DNA from: Sepioteuthis lessoniana
Lineage: Eukaryota; Mollusca; Cephalopoda; Myopsida; Loliginidae
Assembly (NCBI GenBank): GCA_963585895.1
Contig: OY757904.1
Location: 65,183,461 to 65,247,460, forward strand
Length of the DNA: 64,000 bases
Reading direction: 5' to 3'
In this document: in pieces, positions 12,076 through 25,114 of the stretch
Layout of the letters: each line of letters opens with the position of its first letter
Numbering within the stretch: the first letter of the stretch is position 1
Program-made: the position numbers and the translations under genes
Notes under the pieces: model-generated
What the model was told of the DNA's origin: nothing
Seen by the model: the letters and a program-made list of their open reading frames with translations, nothing else
Databases searched by the model: none

Positions 12076-15000
12076 TCAAATTCCGCCAGATTGGCTGCTT
12101 ATAATCTGTGGGTAAAGATCAATATTTAGTGTGATTAAAGCCCATTTATTTTCTTTGATCAACGAATTGTTGCGTTCTATGTAAAAAATATTCTCATGTT
12201 GTCTTTTCTTACAAATAGATCTCTATATATAATATCAGTTATATTTAAGTAGAGAGTTGCATGGGGGATTTTTCATAAAAGTTGCCTACTTAACAAAACT
12301 GAGGATATTTTGGAAATAACACGTTCGTTAATTCACATAGATTGGTCATCAAACTTAACTCGATTGACCATTTGTTGATATACTTTCCGATAATCGTGTC
12401 AATTGTAAAAGGTTATCACTTCTTCTCGATATCCAAAAGAGAACGGACATGTTAGTCACAAAAATTCAGTTATATTTTTATGTACAACAATCTCAGAAAG
12501 AAATGATAGGTGAGGTTTTGGCGAGTCTATGTTGGAAAAGTGTCCTCCTTTCATTTATAAGATGTTGCCTTTACAATCTGAAGGGGTCACTTTAGCAACA
12601 AGTTAGCCAACATTAGTTTCTGTTGCCTTGGTCCATGCTTATTGAATGAATCTAAATCTACCACGTGATTACGTGTAGCCTCTCAACGATCTCCCATTTA
12701 AATCCCTGTATTGCTTTAGCAGCAATGAAATCTTAACCTGTCCCCAGAAATCACACCTCTATTCAGAGTCCTATGTTTTGGTGTTGGTAATTTCGTAAAA
12801 TTGCAGAATTACATTTATTATACCATAAACAGCCCGGTCGTTTTAGTCTTTTAGATCAATTTCAACTGTATTAAAATAAATAAAATGTCTCGACTAACCT
12901 ATTTTTTGTCAGTTTTTTTATCTCTGTATATATCAAAAAGCAAAAATAAAGGAAAAATATAATCAAGGCATTGTTTTAATTATAAACTTCTGTTATACTA
13001 TCAAGCAAATAAAAGGAAAAGTGAATTTTAGCGAACAGAACAGGTTTTCAATTTGTACTGCTTGAAAGCACTAAAACATTTATTCTATAGTCTTCATTCT
13101 ATAAATCCTTTTTTATATCGACGTCAAAATATATACATGGCGTTCAAAAATATAAAGCTTTTTCAGGGGAATTTCGTTAATGATATTATAATTTTAATGT
13201 ATCCACCTGTTGACCAACCAAGTCAACACTTTATTTGAATATTCCCCTGCTGGTGGACGTAATACTATTTCGACTTTTCTAATGAAGATACTCCCCTAAA
13301 AATATTAACATTTTTCTACCTCCCTGTATGCTATATTTTCTTCATTCAATTGAAAAGAATCTTCAAGATTATTGGGGGAAAAGCATGGTAATGTGAGTTC
13401 AGTTACAAGCACGAAGTGTGCACATTTTTTCCATACGTATACAACAGGAATGGAAATTGGGAAAATATTCCAGACCTCTCGTTACTGGACATATTATTTT
13501 TGGAGAATGGGGTTCAATCATTTCAATGATTCTTCCTGCTGGTACACAATTAATGAAATTTTATTATGGATATCGATCTTTACTGAGCATTTTCCGAAAA
13601 CTTTAAATAAGAGAAAACTAAAGAATGTCTTCCCGATATCTGAGATCAAGGAATAAGCCAATAATAATAAAACGTTTTTTATGGGTTCGTTTGTTTTTAT
13701 ATTATCATGTTCATATTTTTTCACTTACAAAGCTCATAGTTTTATTTCTTTATTTATTCTGCGTGTTTTTGTTTCCATTCGATTTTTTCTTGTCTCCTAC
13801 TCATTCGTATTTGTATTCACTAGAGACTGATTTATGATATATTTATATTTACTTCTGATAAACTTTGTCTGTAAGCCAATTTCTAATTTAGACAATGAAA
13901 CGAGTCAATGTTGAATTGTACAATATCATGGTTAAGATTTATGAATCAAATACGTCAACGCGTTAATTCATGCTAGGAATTTAATTCATAATGATTCAGA
14001 AAATGATTGCCCAAAAAGAAAAAAATGGCTTTGTAATATAGCTATTAATGTATTTAACCCTTTATCACGGGGGAAATTTGAAAGAGTTTTTCTGTAAACT
14101 GATATTTATATATTTTATAATCTCAAGCAATTTTCAGGTGAAAAATCAGATCAAACGTGCTATTCCTTGAAAATCTTCCCTAACAAGATGTTTACCTTAA
14201 TTTTTGGGGCAGTGGTGGGGGTATCATTTTATTGCTTTCTTTTAGCAGTAAATAAAGTTTTAAAAAATTAGGACGCGACAATTTATATTTAATACCTGAA
14301 CATTATGGATTCATTATACATCCTTTGAACAAATTTGATCAAATTATTTAAATTAATGGCATATTTTTAAGCAATGCAAAGGAAAATATTATGGAATAAC
14401 TCAGTGTTAGAGAATGGGTTAGAACGCAATACTAAAAATAAAAATAGAATTAATTCTTGCTTGTCAGTCTTAGAACTTTTGAGGCAGCCTAAATTCTTCA
14501 GGGCTGGGATTTTACTGTTTTTAAGAGTTTCTAAATTATTTGATTACCATTTCTTCGTTGCGTCTGTCCAATGTGTATTCATGTATGAATTAAATTTCTT
14601 TGAATCTATTAAAATAGTGTAAAAATACTTAAAGCGCAACATTTATCATCTAAATCTAAACAGTTTTGAGGGTTGTTAATATGTGTTCATTCACATATAC
14701 TGTTATATGCATCCCTCTATCTTTAATTGATCCAGTTTTTTATCTTCTTGTGGATATCTGATGTCTGAATGTTTGCCTTTTAAGAATAGTTATGATTAAT
14801 AAACTGAAAAAGAAATAAAGCCATTGTTAGTAACTGTTAACCTAAACTTTAATTTAATAGTAAAATAAACTAATAACTGATAAGCTACAAAACATGTTTT
14901 TTTTAATATAATAGTTGTATATTTAGTTTCAGAGAATATCTCTAAAACAAATTAGATCAAATAATGCTAATTAATTGAATAATTTTGTGTTTGTCGAATA

Positions 15001-15926
15001 GAAGAAAATATAATGGAAAAACCCAATATTGAATTATAAATTATGCAATTCATTCAGAAAATATTTGTAATTATGGAATTCAGAGACAAATAATACAAAA
15101 AGAAAGAAACAAAAAACATGTTGTGTCTTATCTGTTTATTTACATCAAGATTAAAATATAAAAATATTGAATAAACTGTGTAACATTCCATTCCCTTTTT
15201 TATCATTAATAGTTATTAATTACTTAGAAAAATATATTGAGAAACTGTAGTTTTTGCAAGAAAGGTTTTTTTATTGATTACATAATATCTATATTATGTT
15301 TTGAAAATTTAGTAAAAACTGATTGCCAGGTATCAGTGATTTAAGAAATCGACCAATAAAATCTATTGTATTAATGGCTTTAAAATCATTTTCTGTTTAT
15401 TTTCTTCAAATAATCTGTCACTTGATATTTTCTGTTTCAGTCGTAAGCTAATTATTCTCTCCCTTTGTTGTTATATACAACATAATATTAAGATATATTA
15501 AAGTGCTAACAGAATAGCCATCGTCTTAATAATACGATTGTGAATCAAATATTTAACAAATTTTGGGAAAGTTAAGAACAATTCAGCAGTTCCAGATTAT
15601 TTTTTTTATTAAGGTCGTGAAGGTGACGAACCACACATGACTGAGATATGCTATGTTCTTTTGATCCTTTCCAAGTTCTAATGATCTGATTAACCTCTAT
15701 AGTTTGAAGTACAGCCTCGAAATCCACTGTTTTAGGGTTTCTGGGTATACTTGATCATCCATGTTTCTCTTATTCAAGTGAAATTTTTTCAACCATTTGT
15801 TTACACGGCCCTTTTTCTTTTCGCTAAGAAAATATTTCTTTTGCGATGTTAAAGCCTAGTTTAAACTCATTGAGGATAACATCCCGAATTAGACTTCGTT
15901 TCTAGTTCATCTATGCGTTTTTCGAA

Positions 15927-16009
<83 letters not shown>

Positions 16010-16283
16010 CAATCAATGCAAAACGTTTCAGTGCTCCAAATACCATGATATGATACCTGCCATGTTTTGAACTGCCTCAGACATTCGATGGGGACGCTTT
16101 CAACTAGAACGAACCAAAATATTTTAAAACGTTTTACTTAGCCAAGTGGAATGTACGTGACGTTATATAAATCTTTTTATCGTTTTTTTTAATAATCTGA
16201 CTTTTCGAATGTAGAATGGTTTGTTTTGGTTTCATGACACATCAGCCATTGTAGGTTACTTAATACCAAATCCATCTCATACA
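12076..16283. other. AT-rich spacer; no gene seen
   Basis: Very AT-rich sequence. A frame of 94 codons at 13,372-13,656 and others near 14.4 kb have no recognisable motif and lie in a region full of chance frames. The only clear feature is the (CA)n tract at 15,928-16,005. Confidence 0.65.
15928..16005. repeat. (CA)n microsatellite, about 78 bp
   Basis: One of the longest uninterrupted CA runs in the window. Confidence 0.98.
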
Positions 16284-16640
16284 TATAAACAGTTCTATTT
16301 AAAACAATTTAGTTCAGTATAAGTACATTTTGTTTACACACAGTTAAATGTCAAGTTTGTTCTATTTCAAACAATTCAGTTTAGCATAAGTACACAGTTT
16401 ACTTCTATTTGAACCATAGATTGGACTCTATCAGGTGTTACCATTACGGGCCAGAATGGACCTGGGGTCGATGGCAATAAGGGGGTACTCATCATTTCCC
16501 AAAACTCAAGAATTACGTGAGCCTCACCATCAGATTGTTTAAAGTCATATCAGCACATTCTTTAGAAGAGTCTTATCTCTCTCTACAGATGAAGCCAGTG
16601 AATTTTTAGCCCCTTCTGGCAGGGCCAGAATATAGAATGA
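16284..16640 (+). repeat. Dispersed repeat C, copy 1
   Basis: This segment is homologous to 47,704-47,985 in the same orientation. Shared blocks include CAGTTTAGCATAAGTACA, GGACTCTATC, GGCCAGA followed by TGGACCTGGG, and CTCTACAGATGAAGC against CTCTGCAGAGAAGC. No protein is encoded and no tRNA-like head is visible, so this is an unnamed interspersed repeat. Confidence 0.7.
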
Positions 16641-16770
16641 CAATAGATAAGAAGTTGACCTAGAAATGACATTTCCACATTCAAGAATGTCTACTAATCT
16701 CGACTCCAAAAAAACTATGGAATCTGAAACAGGAGCTCATTTTGTCTGGTAAACTAAATGCCAGAAAGGT

Positions 16771-16832
<62 letters not shown>

Positions 16833-17984
16833 AACTTGTTTTAAGTTACTTGGCATCTGGCAAATTACTAATGTAATATAGCGGTCCAACGATTGCTGAC
16901 TTAGGCGCATAGATGTATGATTGACTACAAAATTTAAAAAAGGGGGACTCTCACTGTAGGTGCCAGAAACGGTCACGCATGAGAATTGGAGGATTTTTGG
17001 AAGAGCCACAGTCAGTTATTGATTAGCAGACTTACAAGAAATGATCTAAAATTCAGGGCTCCAAAATCCTTTCCCACAGTACTTGGGAAGATGTACGATT
17101 TGTACACAATATATCCCCCATTTCCTCAACTTGCGATGATCACCTCACGACTTCAAGTATTTAAGAGCCGACCAAAGAGATGTTACAACATCGAGTTTAA
17201 CGTGAGTGGGTTTTATCTGTTAGCACGTATCTGGTATTCACTTTTCTGATATGAATTTACTGTCATGTCTTCATCTTGGTTTCGGCCAACTTCTTCGCTC
17301 CCGAAACTCCACACTTTATATATCTATATTCTTAAGCCTCCAGTGTACTGGAAAATAGTTAAATTATACGACCCAATAACTTAGAAACCTGTGGAAATGG
17401 ATAACTTACATTATATAAGAGTTAGATTAACGGGTATTTTATTTTTCTACTGGTCTTCGGCAGTTCTTGTATCTTGGGTTGTAATTTCTTTTTCAGTCAA
17501 AGCTACAGCTTGTCTCAGTCGTGCACCTAGCAACAAAAAATAAGGCGTAATCGAACTGAAAAAAAAATCAGTTACTTTTATTGGACTTCTTAGGATACGG
17601 AAACCTCACTTTTCCTTGTGTAAGCGGCATTCTTTTTTCTTATTTCTTTGATTATGCGTGACTTTTTTTGTTTTTTGAATATATCGTTTTTGACTTTTGT
17701 GTTCACACTGCATTATTGAATGTATTTCCTTTATTAGGCAGTATAATCATAAATATGAAGCCCACAGTAGTAAAAAAAAAGATAAAAGAAAGAAATCAAC
17801 CTGCTGGCAGTTACAATATCACGAAATGTCCTAAAAATCAACTTTATCACTAGTTATGATATGCCGTCTAAATCGTTTAAGATAATTTATCTTTTGTTTG
17901 GTTCCGCTATTTCTTAAATGGTATTTGTTGGCTATTTAATTCAAAATCCATTTCTGTTAAGGAACCGAGGTGGTACTTTTTAAT
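16641..17984. other. Spacer with a (CT)n tract; nothing else identified
   Basis: It contains (CT)n at 16,776-16,832. A plus-strand frame at 16,986-17,249 has no motif that I recognise. Confidence 0.6.
16776..16832. repeat. (CT)n microsatellite
   Basis: A CT run with one ttt interruption near its right end. Confidence 0.96.
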
Positions 17985-18127
17985 TCATAGGTTGGAGGAT
18001 ATGGAAGTTCATAACTTTTCCAAGAGTATTTGTCCAAAAGTTTACATATTAGCGCGAATGAAGTTCGAACTCGCCTACTTCGATGGAACAACCCCATCTT
18101 ATAAGTCATTATCTATGAGTCAAATAA
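17985..18127 (-). mobile_element. tRNA-related SINE, family C, copy 1
   Basis: Read on the minus strand, it has a tRNA-like segment with a strong B box (GGCGAGTTCGAACTTC near 18,063-18,082). The 3' side carries TTGGAAAAGTTATGAAC-like sequence shared with the copy at 19,336-19,450. The A box is weak, so a decayed SINE is more likely than a functional tRNA gene. Confidence 0.5.
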
Positions 18128-19084
18128 GTAAGCTTTTTTAGTATTGCATAGGAATATATGAAATCACATAACTGTGTGTAAACAAATGATTGTTATTTAA
18201 TTGACATGAAAACTATTAAAAATTAGTTATTTTAAACAATAGAATTGCTCGCAAATTATGGATGATGAATAAGAATAGATGAAACCTGATAACTATGCAA
18301 AGAAATGAATATCACCGATCAGAAAGTTTTTTTTTTAAACATGATTATGGATAGATTATAGGTATTAGACTGATGGTTCTGACCGTGTGGCTTAGAATAC
18401 GCCGTCTGCACTCTCTGCATCAGGGAACACTTCTCAAGATTAGTCTCGCGTGCTTGAGACTAGTCTACCTCTAGTTCTGGAAGTATAGTGAGTGAGGCAT
18501 ACTTATCCACTGCCTTTACTCCCAAGACCACTCTAACTCAAAGTAATAGACATTTTTAAAGTTATATTAAATGAGCCAAATAGATTTATTTAAGATTATT
18601 CGTATTTGATTAGACCGTCAGATAAAAAAAATCATCAACGAAACAACTCTTCAGAAACAATACAAAAATGCAAATATTAATTTACAGTGAACGCAATTGT
18701 CTAACATCAAGGCATAAAACAATTATATTGTTTGATATACCGTTAATCAATCAAACATTAACATTAGAAAAATCAAATTATCTATATAGCTGCACATTTT
18801 CACTCTCATTCTTCACTATTGATTTTTCCACACATTTAATTTTTTAACTAGATTAAAAAATTTTAACGATATGCCAACAATATTTTAGGGGTGTTCGTCT
18901 TCTGAATGGATAGTTAGCATATTTTAAATCCCGTAAACATTGCCAATTTTGTTTATGTTTAAAGTTTCAATATAGTAGAGATGGTCAATAAACTATACCT
19001 AATAATATGCATTTGGTTTGTATTATCTTCGATTAAACATTTAAAAAATACTGTTTTATTTTTAATTTTTTTCGTTGAGACCTA

Positions 19085-19225
19085 CATAAATTTTGGGAAT
19101 AATCTATCTATCTATCTATATATCTATCTATTTCAGTCAATTCATATGTCTCTATCTATCGATCTATTTCAGTCAATTCATATGTCTCTATCTATCGATC
19201 AATTTATCTATCTTAATCAGTTCAT
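19085..19225. repeat. (ATCT)n tract with a 36-bp tandem repeat
   Basis: A tetranucleotide ATCT tract leads into two exact-looking units of 36 bp (starting at 19,127 and 19,163, each with TCTATTTCAGTCAATTCA) and a degenerate third from about 19,199. It is a minisatellite grown out of the tetranucleotide repeat. It is not a CRISPR array, since there are no unique spacers. Confidence 0.9.
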
Positions 19226-19335
19226 ATCTTTGGTTTCTTTGTTTGATAGTAAAGCATCCATCGGTAGTTATATATTGCCAAAAACATTATTTTAGAAGTA
19301 CAGTACCGCTACTATTTAACACACAGCTGAGTTTC

Positions 19336-19450
19336 ATAGCTTTTCCAAAGGTTTTAATCTGGAAAAGAATGTTATGGCACGGGAAGAGCTTGAACTCACT
19401 GATTATGATGTTGCAGGGCAGCGCATTAGTCAGGATGTCATGTTAACATA
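19336..19450 (-). mobile_element. tRNA-related SINE, family C, copy 2
   Basis: The minus strand reads through a tRNA-like stretch (CATCATAATCAGTGAG, then TTCAAGCTC as a degenerate B box) and then the CTTTGGAAAAGCTATG block shared with 17,985-18,127. No intact cloverleaf can be drawn. Confidence 0.5.
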
Positions 19451-19519
19451 CCTCAGCTTTTCCCTCTCTCTCTTTCTCTTTCTATCTCTTTCTCTTTCTC
19501 CCTCTTTCTCCACATAGAA

Positions 19520-19607
<88 letters not shown>

Positions 19608-19676
19608 TCACATACACATATATATATATATATTTATATAGGATATCTCTATCTAACTATCAAAAATGCTAAAAGA

Positions 19677-19755
<79 letters not shown>
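19451..19755. repeat. (CT)n and repeated (TA)n tracts
   Basis: CT-rich sequence at about 19,460-19,510 leads into a nearly continuous (TA)n region to 19,640, and a further (TA)n tract at 19,680-19,755. Confidence 0.97.
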
Positions 19756-19757
<2 letters not shown>

Positions 19758-19885
19758 TATTATTCGGTCCAATTAAACCAGAGTGGGGGGGAATTTCGTC
19801 AGGACAAAAAAAAAACATTCAAGAGTGAACATTTATATTTTCCTGGTAAAGAGCTCAATGTGACTGACATTACAGTGCAATAATT

Positions 19886-20021
19886 TCTTTAAGAAAAAAC
19901 AAAACTGGTCACATTAGGATTATACATTTATTTCCATCCATTTGATTTTATCAAACAAAAACACATAACAGGATGGAAATAAATGTATGATCCTAATGTG
20001 ACCGGTTTTGTTTTTTCTTAA

Positions 20022-20024
<3 letters not shown>
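19886..20024. repeat. 54-bp near-perfect inverted repeat (long hairpin)
   Basis: The left arm 19,886-19,939 and the right arm 19,971-20,024 are reverse complements with two visible mismatches, separated by a 31-bp loop. Both arms end in TCTTTAAGAAAAAAC on the outside and GGATGGAAAT on the inside. The right arm runs straight into a (TA)n tract (20,024-20,091); another (TA)n tract lies about 130 bp to the left. It encodes nothing obvious. It could be a foldback or MITE-like element, or an inverted duplication. Confidence 0.9.

Positions 20025-20091
<67 letters not shown>
20024..20091. repeat. (TA)n microsatellite
   Basis: A pure TA run that starts at the outer end of the hairpin's right arm. 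Confidence 0.97.
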
Positions 20092-20094
<3 letters not shown>

Positions 20095-21118
20095 ATATCT
20101 ATCAATATTTAGTAAATATACTATTTCCTATAATTAATTAGGACAATGTAGTGTCTCTTAGAAAGTCTGATATCTTAGTTGCTGTTGAATTTCTCAGAAA
20201 TCAAACGTCAGCAAAATTCTTTATGGTTAATAACTTTTGCTTGTTTTCCGCGAAAACACAAACTGAGAAATGCATGTCTGATCACGAAGACATGTTTTTG
20301 TCTCTGTCGCTTTCGTTTTCTTTTTTTGTTAGTTTTTTTTTTTTTTATTTTTTTTTTTTTTTTCAATTTCTTCATCTTTGGATATGCTCTTCTTTCTTTA
20401 CATGCTCCATATTATTCTTTGCTCTTTGCACATCATTTTTCCTCGTTTTATTTTTTAATGTTTTCTAAGTGGACAAAGATGTATAAAATTCCAGTACAAC
20501 TGCCTCCAAAAATTGACTATAAAATTTCTAGTAACAACTGAATCGAATTTTTTTGTTTCTTTTGCTCAAAGGAGCATTTGGTGCTGTCAAAGATACGTTG
20601 TCTTTTTATTGTCACTCCAAACGAAACTGCCTAAAACATTTCCACTCAAATATTAAAAGCAATTTTAAAAGCAGAGTAAATTTTACCAAGAGCAAAATTT
20701 CTTTTTGTTGCAGATGTTTATATATTTGAGAAAAAAATGTTATTCATTTCCTGCCAAACAATATATGATTTTAAAAAGAACATTTCTAAATTCTCTTAAA
20801 ATCCATTTTCGACGCGCTCTTTTTACAAACAAAAAATAAAAATACAATTCCATTAGTACAATAAGCATATGACGAAGCAAAATTTTCTCTGCTTAAAAAG
20901 CTAGATTTGTAATATTTTTTAAGATGTAGCCCCAGACGAAATTCAAAAATATTGTTTGAAATTATTCTCTATTTCTAATTCTCTGTCGGAAGAGATAGAT
21001 TGTTACAATTTACAAATGACTGCTATATAAATAGGCATAATTAGCAAAAAAGATGCAACTGATAACAAACAACATTTGAAAATATAAGTACTTACAATGA
21101 AAACTGCAGAGAATTCGT

Positions 21119-21244
<126 letters not shown>

Positions 21245-21417
21245 TATTAGCGAGTTGAATGTGGGTTTTCATGAATCCAAAGAAAGATTTCTTTTCATCT
21301 CAGGCCGTTTTAATGCAATAAGGGATTACATTGAATTTAATAATTATTTTCTCGTTTAAATAAGAGAGCACGATTTGTGTGTAGAGATTATTACTTAGAA
21401 TCATACGTAGAAACACA

Positions 21418-21568
21418 CACGTGTGTATGTGAGTGTGTGTGTGTGTGTATGAGTGTGACGGTTTGAATACACACAAACACACACACACTCACACACACAC
21501 TACTACACACAACTACATACACATACACACAGACACACACACACAACTAAACACACACAAACACATGC

Positions 21569-21641
<73 letters not shown>
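21418..21641. repeat. (GT)n ... (CA)n ... (TA)n complex, self-complementary
   Basis: A GT-rich stretch (about 21,420-21,455) faces a CA-rich stretch (about 21,470-21,560), so the two can pair as an imperfect hairpin. A (TA)n tract follows at about 21,577-21,641. Confidence 0.9.
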
Positions 21642-21643
<2 letters not shown>

Positions 21644-22322
21644 AACTGAATAATCCTTCTCAAATCATTGTAATCCCTCATAATCTGAAATATTCACTCT
21701 TATATTCTTCCGTCTACGAAAGGAGTTCTCTCCTAAGTAGTGCTACCTTGAAATAAGTCTCCAACATGGTCAGTCTTTACTAGCAAGGACAGAATATTAA
21801 TGATAGATGAAGACTCCTTCTGCCCATGAGTAAAGAAAATGCATGCAGCAAACTGGTAAATGTCTGCATACGTCACTACACCTCGATGGCCAAATGCCAT
21901 TTTCAAGAAAAAGGCTATTTGATGAAAATATCTTACAGGACATGTATACATTATGGTGTAATAGTCCCCCACTCTCATACAATATGAATACCATTCTTCT
22001 CTCAGTCTTAATGGTTATCAGTTATTGCCAAAAAGACGCAAGATTAGTTGCCGTTCTGCCAGTAATGATTCTCTACTAGTTTGATTATTTGGCAAATAAT
22101 AAAGGAATCCAGCATACCCAAGAATTAGGGGCTAGAAGGCAGTTGAGCTAAAAACCTTCTTTAAGCCGTTGAGAGATCATGTTTTGCATCGTACGAGTTA
22201 CCTAACCACGCTACTTACAAGACAAACCCGGTTACAGCACTTTAATCATGGGTTTTTTCGACAATGAAAAGGTTAGAACTGAGTTATTTAGTATCTGGAG
22301 TGCTTTCGGTAGGGACCTAACG

Positions 22323-22359
<37 letters not shown>

Positions 22360-22554
22360 TTTTTTTACATTTCAAATAAGTTCTGTTTCGTAAAACACAA
22401 ACACATTTCTTGTAAATTGCTAAGTGATCATTTGTCTCAAACGTTGAAACCCCCAATTGTATATATATATATATTTTTTTCCCCTGACAGATGATTGTCG
22501 TATATCGTCGGCATGAAACCAGTGATCGCAGATAAACAACCATGCTATTATATA

Positions 22555-24255
22555 TACCATCATCATCATGTCGTGCCGCCAGCACGGGTATCCCGTACCC
22601 TCTCTCGCTACTCCTCCCTATCGTTCATTGCCCCCGGCAGGTCTTCAGGGGTACATCCCGTATCCTCACAGAGCTGTTGTATGTATGTTCGAGCTGGTCG
22701 TCCCGATTTTGCTCGTCCATATGATGGGGTCCATAGGAGTTGATCACTTATGGGCTCATCCCTGCTTCTCCAGCAGTGTCCTGTATGACTGGTTCGTCTA
22801 ACTTGGATAGTTTTCGTGATGGGAGGTAGGTGGCCGTATAGTTGGTGCTTTGTGGGGTGTTGTCTTCATGACTTGTTCAATATAACTCACAGCATCCTTG
22901 TGTAATTGCTGTCAAACTTTTTTCCACACGTTTTGTTAGATTCCAAGTAGTGCATCCATATAGCGGTATCGATGCGACGGCTGCTGGGAGAAACTGCGTT
23001 TCATTCTATCGGTCATGTCTGACTTCCATATGACCGATAGCTTATCAATAGCTGTCCATGTTTCTCAACTCCTTACTCTATTTATCTCAAATATCTATGT
23101 TGTTAAGAAGGATCCAGTCATAGTGTTTGGTGGTCGCAGTTCGAGTGGCGTTTTTTCGTAGGCTTAGTCGCATTTTTGCCGTTACTATTCTGTGATTAGA
23201 GGACACGCCCTCGAAAGAGGGGTAAGCCTCGCAATTCATTGCGTTATTTTCCCATTTCTTGTTTAAAAGACGAAGTCTTATCTGTGCTTTATTATTTTTC
23301 GCGTACGTGTAGATCCATAATTTTCCTTCCCTCTTTTGAAAGTTTGTATTGAGGCATGTTAATCTATTTTCTACCATGAAATCTGCTAGATATTTTCTGT
23401 TCCTATTTGGCGTGTTGTTAGGTTGTATTTGTTGTTTTCCGATTTGGGCATTCATGTCTCCGCCAAATACTAGCACGTTGTGTTTCGGAATACTACGCAC
23501 TAAAGAGGATAGCTGATCGTAGAAGGCGATGAGTTCAGTTTCTTCACTGAGATTGGAAGGGCTGTAGCAGGAGATGATTGTTACTCGGGGATCACCATTA
23601 AAAGTTGCTACTATCATCCTAGGTTTTATTTTCTCTATGCTATTAAGTGATTTTACCGCTCTTGGTCCCATAAGTATGCCTACACCTCCCACCGAGTCAT
23701 TGACAGAGTTTTTCCATGCTGATATAGTGGCTCGCGTCCATCCATTGCCAGTGATATATTATATCCTCATTGTGTGTATATCTGTTTTCTTGAATGCATA
23801 TTATGTGTATCTTATGTTCTATGTCCGATGCAGTCAGGTCCGGTAGCTGACCTATTCTATTTAAGGTTCAAACGTTAAATGTCCCTGTTTCTATTGTTTG
23901 TTTTGCATTTTAGTAGTTTTTGTTGTTTGAGCTCAGTAGCTGATTTTTTCGAACACTGAGGCCAGGCCTCCAACCTCGGCAGGACGCGCCCCTTTTTTAC
24001 CGCGTAAAGAGCAATGCGGTTTATGTATGTGGTTTGAATGTAGGTCATGGTTATCTTTCGATGGCTTTTTTTTACTTTCATCTATAGAAGCCACTCTTAT
24101 ACATGAGCAGCAGTAGTTACCCGATCAAACTGACGATCCTGATCTCTGAGCCGCTAGATTCATATGTCCAGGACCAGGTTAGGCATTAGGTAGGACGTCT
24201 GAGGTTTTTTCGCATACCTTTACGTCCATCATGCTGCTTCCTATGGGTACGTAAA
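22555..24255 (-). mobile_element. RTE-like LINE, copy 1, internally deleted
   Basis: A minus-strand non-LTR retrotransposon. The 5' end lies near 24,255 and the 3' end near 22,560 in a short (ATG/CAT)n run. It keeps the 5' region, the AP-endonuclease-like domain (23,087-23,880) and the extreme C-terminal coding part (22,570-23,040; peptides such as YGHLPP, WRSRDELISD and WRERVRD). The reverse transcriptase catalytic core is missing; the frame passes from the endonuclease end near 23,090 to the C-terminal part near 23,040. Copy 2 at 26,256-29,255 has the missing part, so about 1.2 kb was lost here. Several stops and frame changes make it a dead copy. RTE-clade assignment is from the endonuclease and C-terminal motifs I remember. 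Confidence 0.85.
23087..23692 (-). pseudogene. AP-endonuclease-like domain of RTE-like LINE (decayed)
   Basis: This 201-codon frame matches the EEP (exonuclease-endonuclease-phosphatase) fold used by APE-type LINEs to nick target DNA for target-primed reverse transcription. Visible motifs are VATFNGDPRVTIISCYSP (central strand), GGDMNAQIGK (residues 77-86, the GDxN motif) and SSNHRIVTAKMRLSLRK (residues 164-180). The usual SDH catalytic triplet near the end reads SNH, and the usual IDY-type site reads IRL, so two key acidic positions appear lost. The N-terminal part lies upstream in another frame (to about 23,880: TLNRIGQLPDLTAS, then CIQE with its catalytic Glu). The start given is only the first Met of the open segment, not a true start. 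Confidence 0.85.
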
Positions 24256-24450
24256 AAAATAAAAAGAGGGCCTTTTTTTTTCAGTAAGTTTTAACTTAGT
24301 TAAAATTCAATACTAAATATATTTATAAGAGATTTTTGTATATTTTCACCGAAATTGGCCCTCACATGTGTCTTAGCGCTACTCTTTTTTTTTCTTTCTA
24401 CAATAGCAGTGAATGATTCAGCAGTGATTTCCAGTGGGCACACACACACA

Positions 24451-24496
<46 letters not shown>

Positions 24497-25062
24497 CGTT
24501 GTATTCTACCGTTTAGTCATTTATGGATTTTGATAGAATTTGCGTAGCCCTACTACTTGGGAGGGAAGGGGGACAATAGTCTTTAAATTTTTTTTTTTTT
24601 TTTTGCTCAACTACTGTGGGGATTCTAAACTTTTAGAAAACGACTTCTTCATGTATCAAATGTTTTAGCACCTTTGACCAGGGTCAAATATTAAATTTGG
24701 ATTTACGGTAAAATTGCCTTTACTTTTAAAACACTGTACAAGCGTCATTTTGCAAAGAAAACAGCATACAATTTCGTAAAATTTTTTTGGCATTTTTTAA
24801 TTAATATTTAAAGACAATATACTAACCTGTTTTTGACTCTTGTCTTCTAGGTGGCACATTGTTAGTTTTCCATAGCTGGAGTTGTCCTTTACCGTTTAGT
24901 CATTTATGGATTTAAATGTATTTAAATAGAATTTGGGTAGGCCTACTATTTGGGAGTGTATGGGAGACAAGTGTAATTTCGTTACTTGTTGGGTTTCTCT
25001 TTTGGTGGCATGGGGAACTTTCTATACATAGCCTGTTTTTTTTTTTTTTAAAACTACTATGG

Positions 25063-25114
<52 letters not shown>

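Noticed and set aside
13372-13656. 94-codon ORF as a possible gene
   Set aside because: No motif, no splice or promoter context, and a second frame overlaps it; compatible with chance in AT-rich DNA.
18060-18130. Functional tRNA gene
   Set aside because: A good B box is present, but no acceptor stem or A box closes a cloverleaf; it fits a SINE remnant.
19127-19225. Possible CRISPR-like array of 36-bp repeats
   Set aside because: The units are adjacent without unique spacers and derive from an ATCT tetranucleotide tract in an animal genome.
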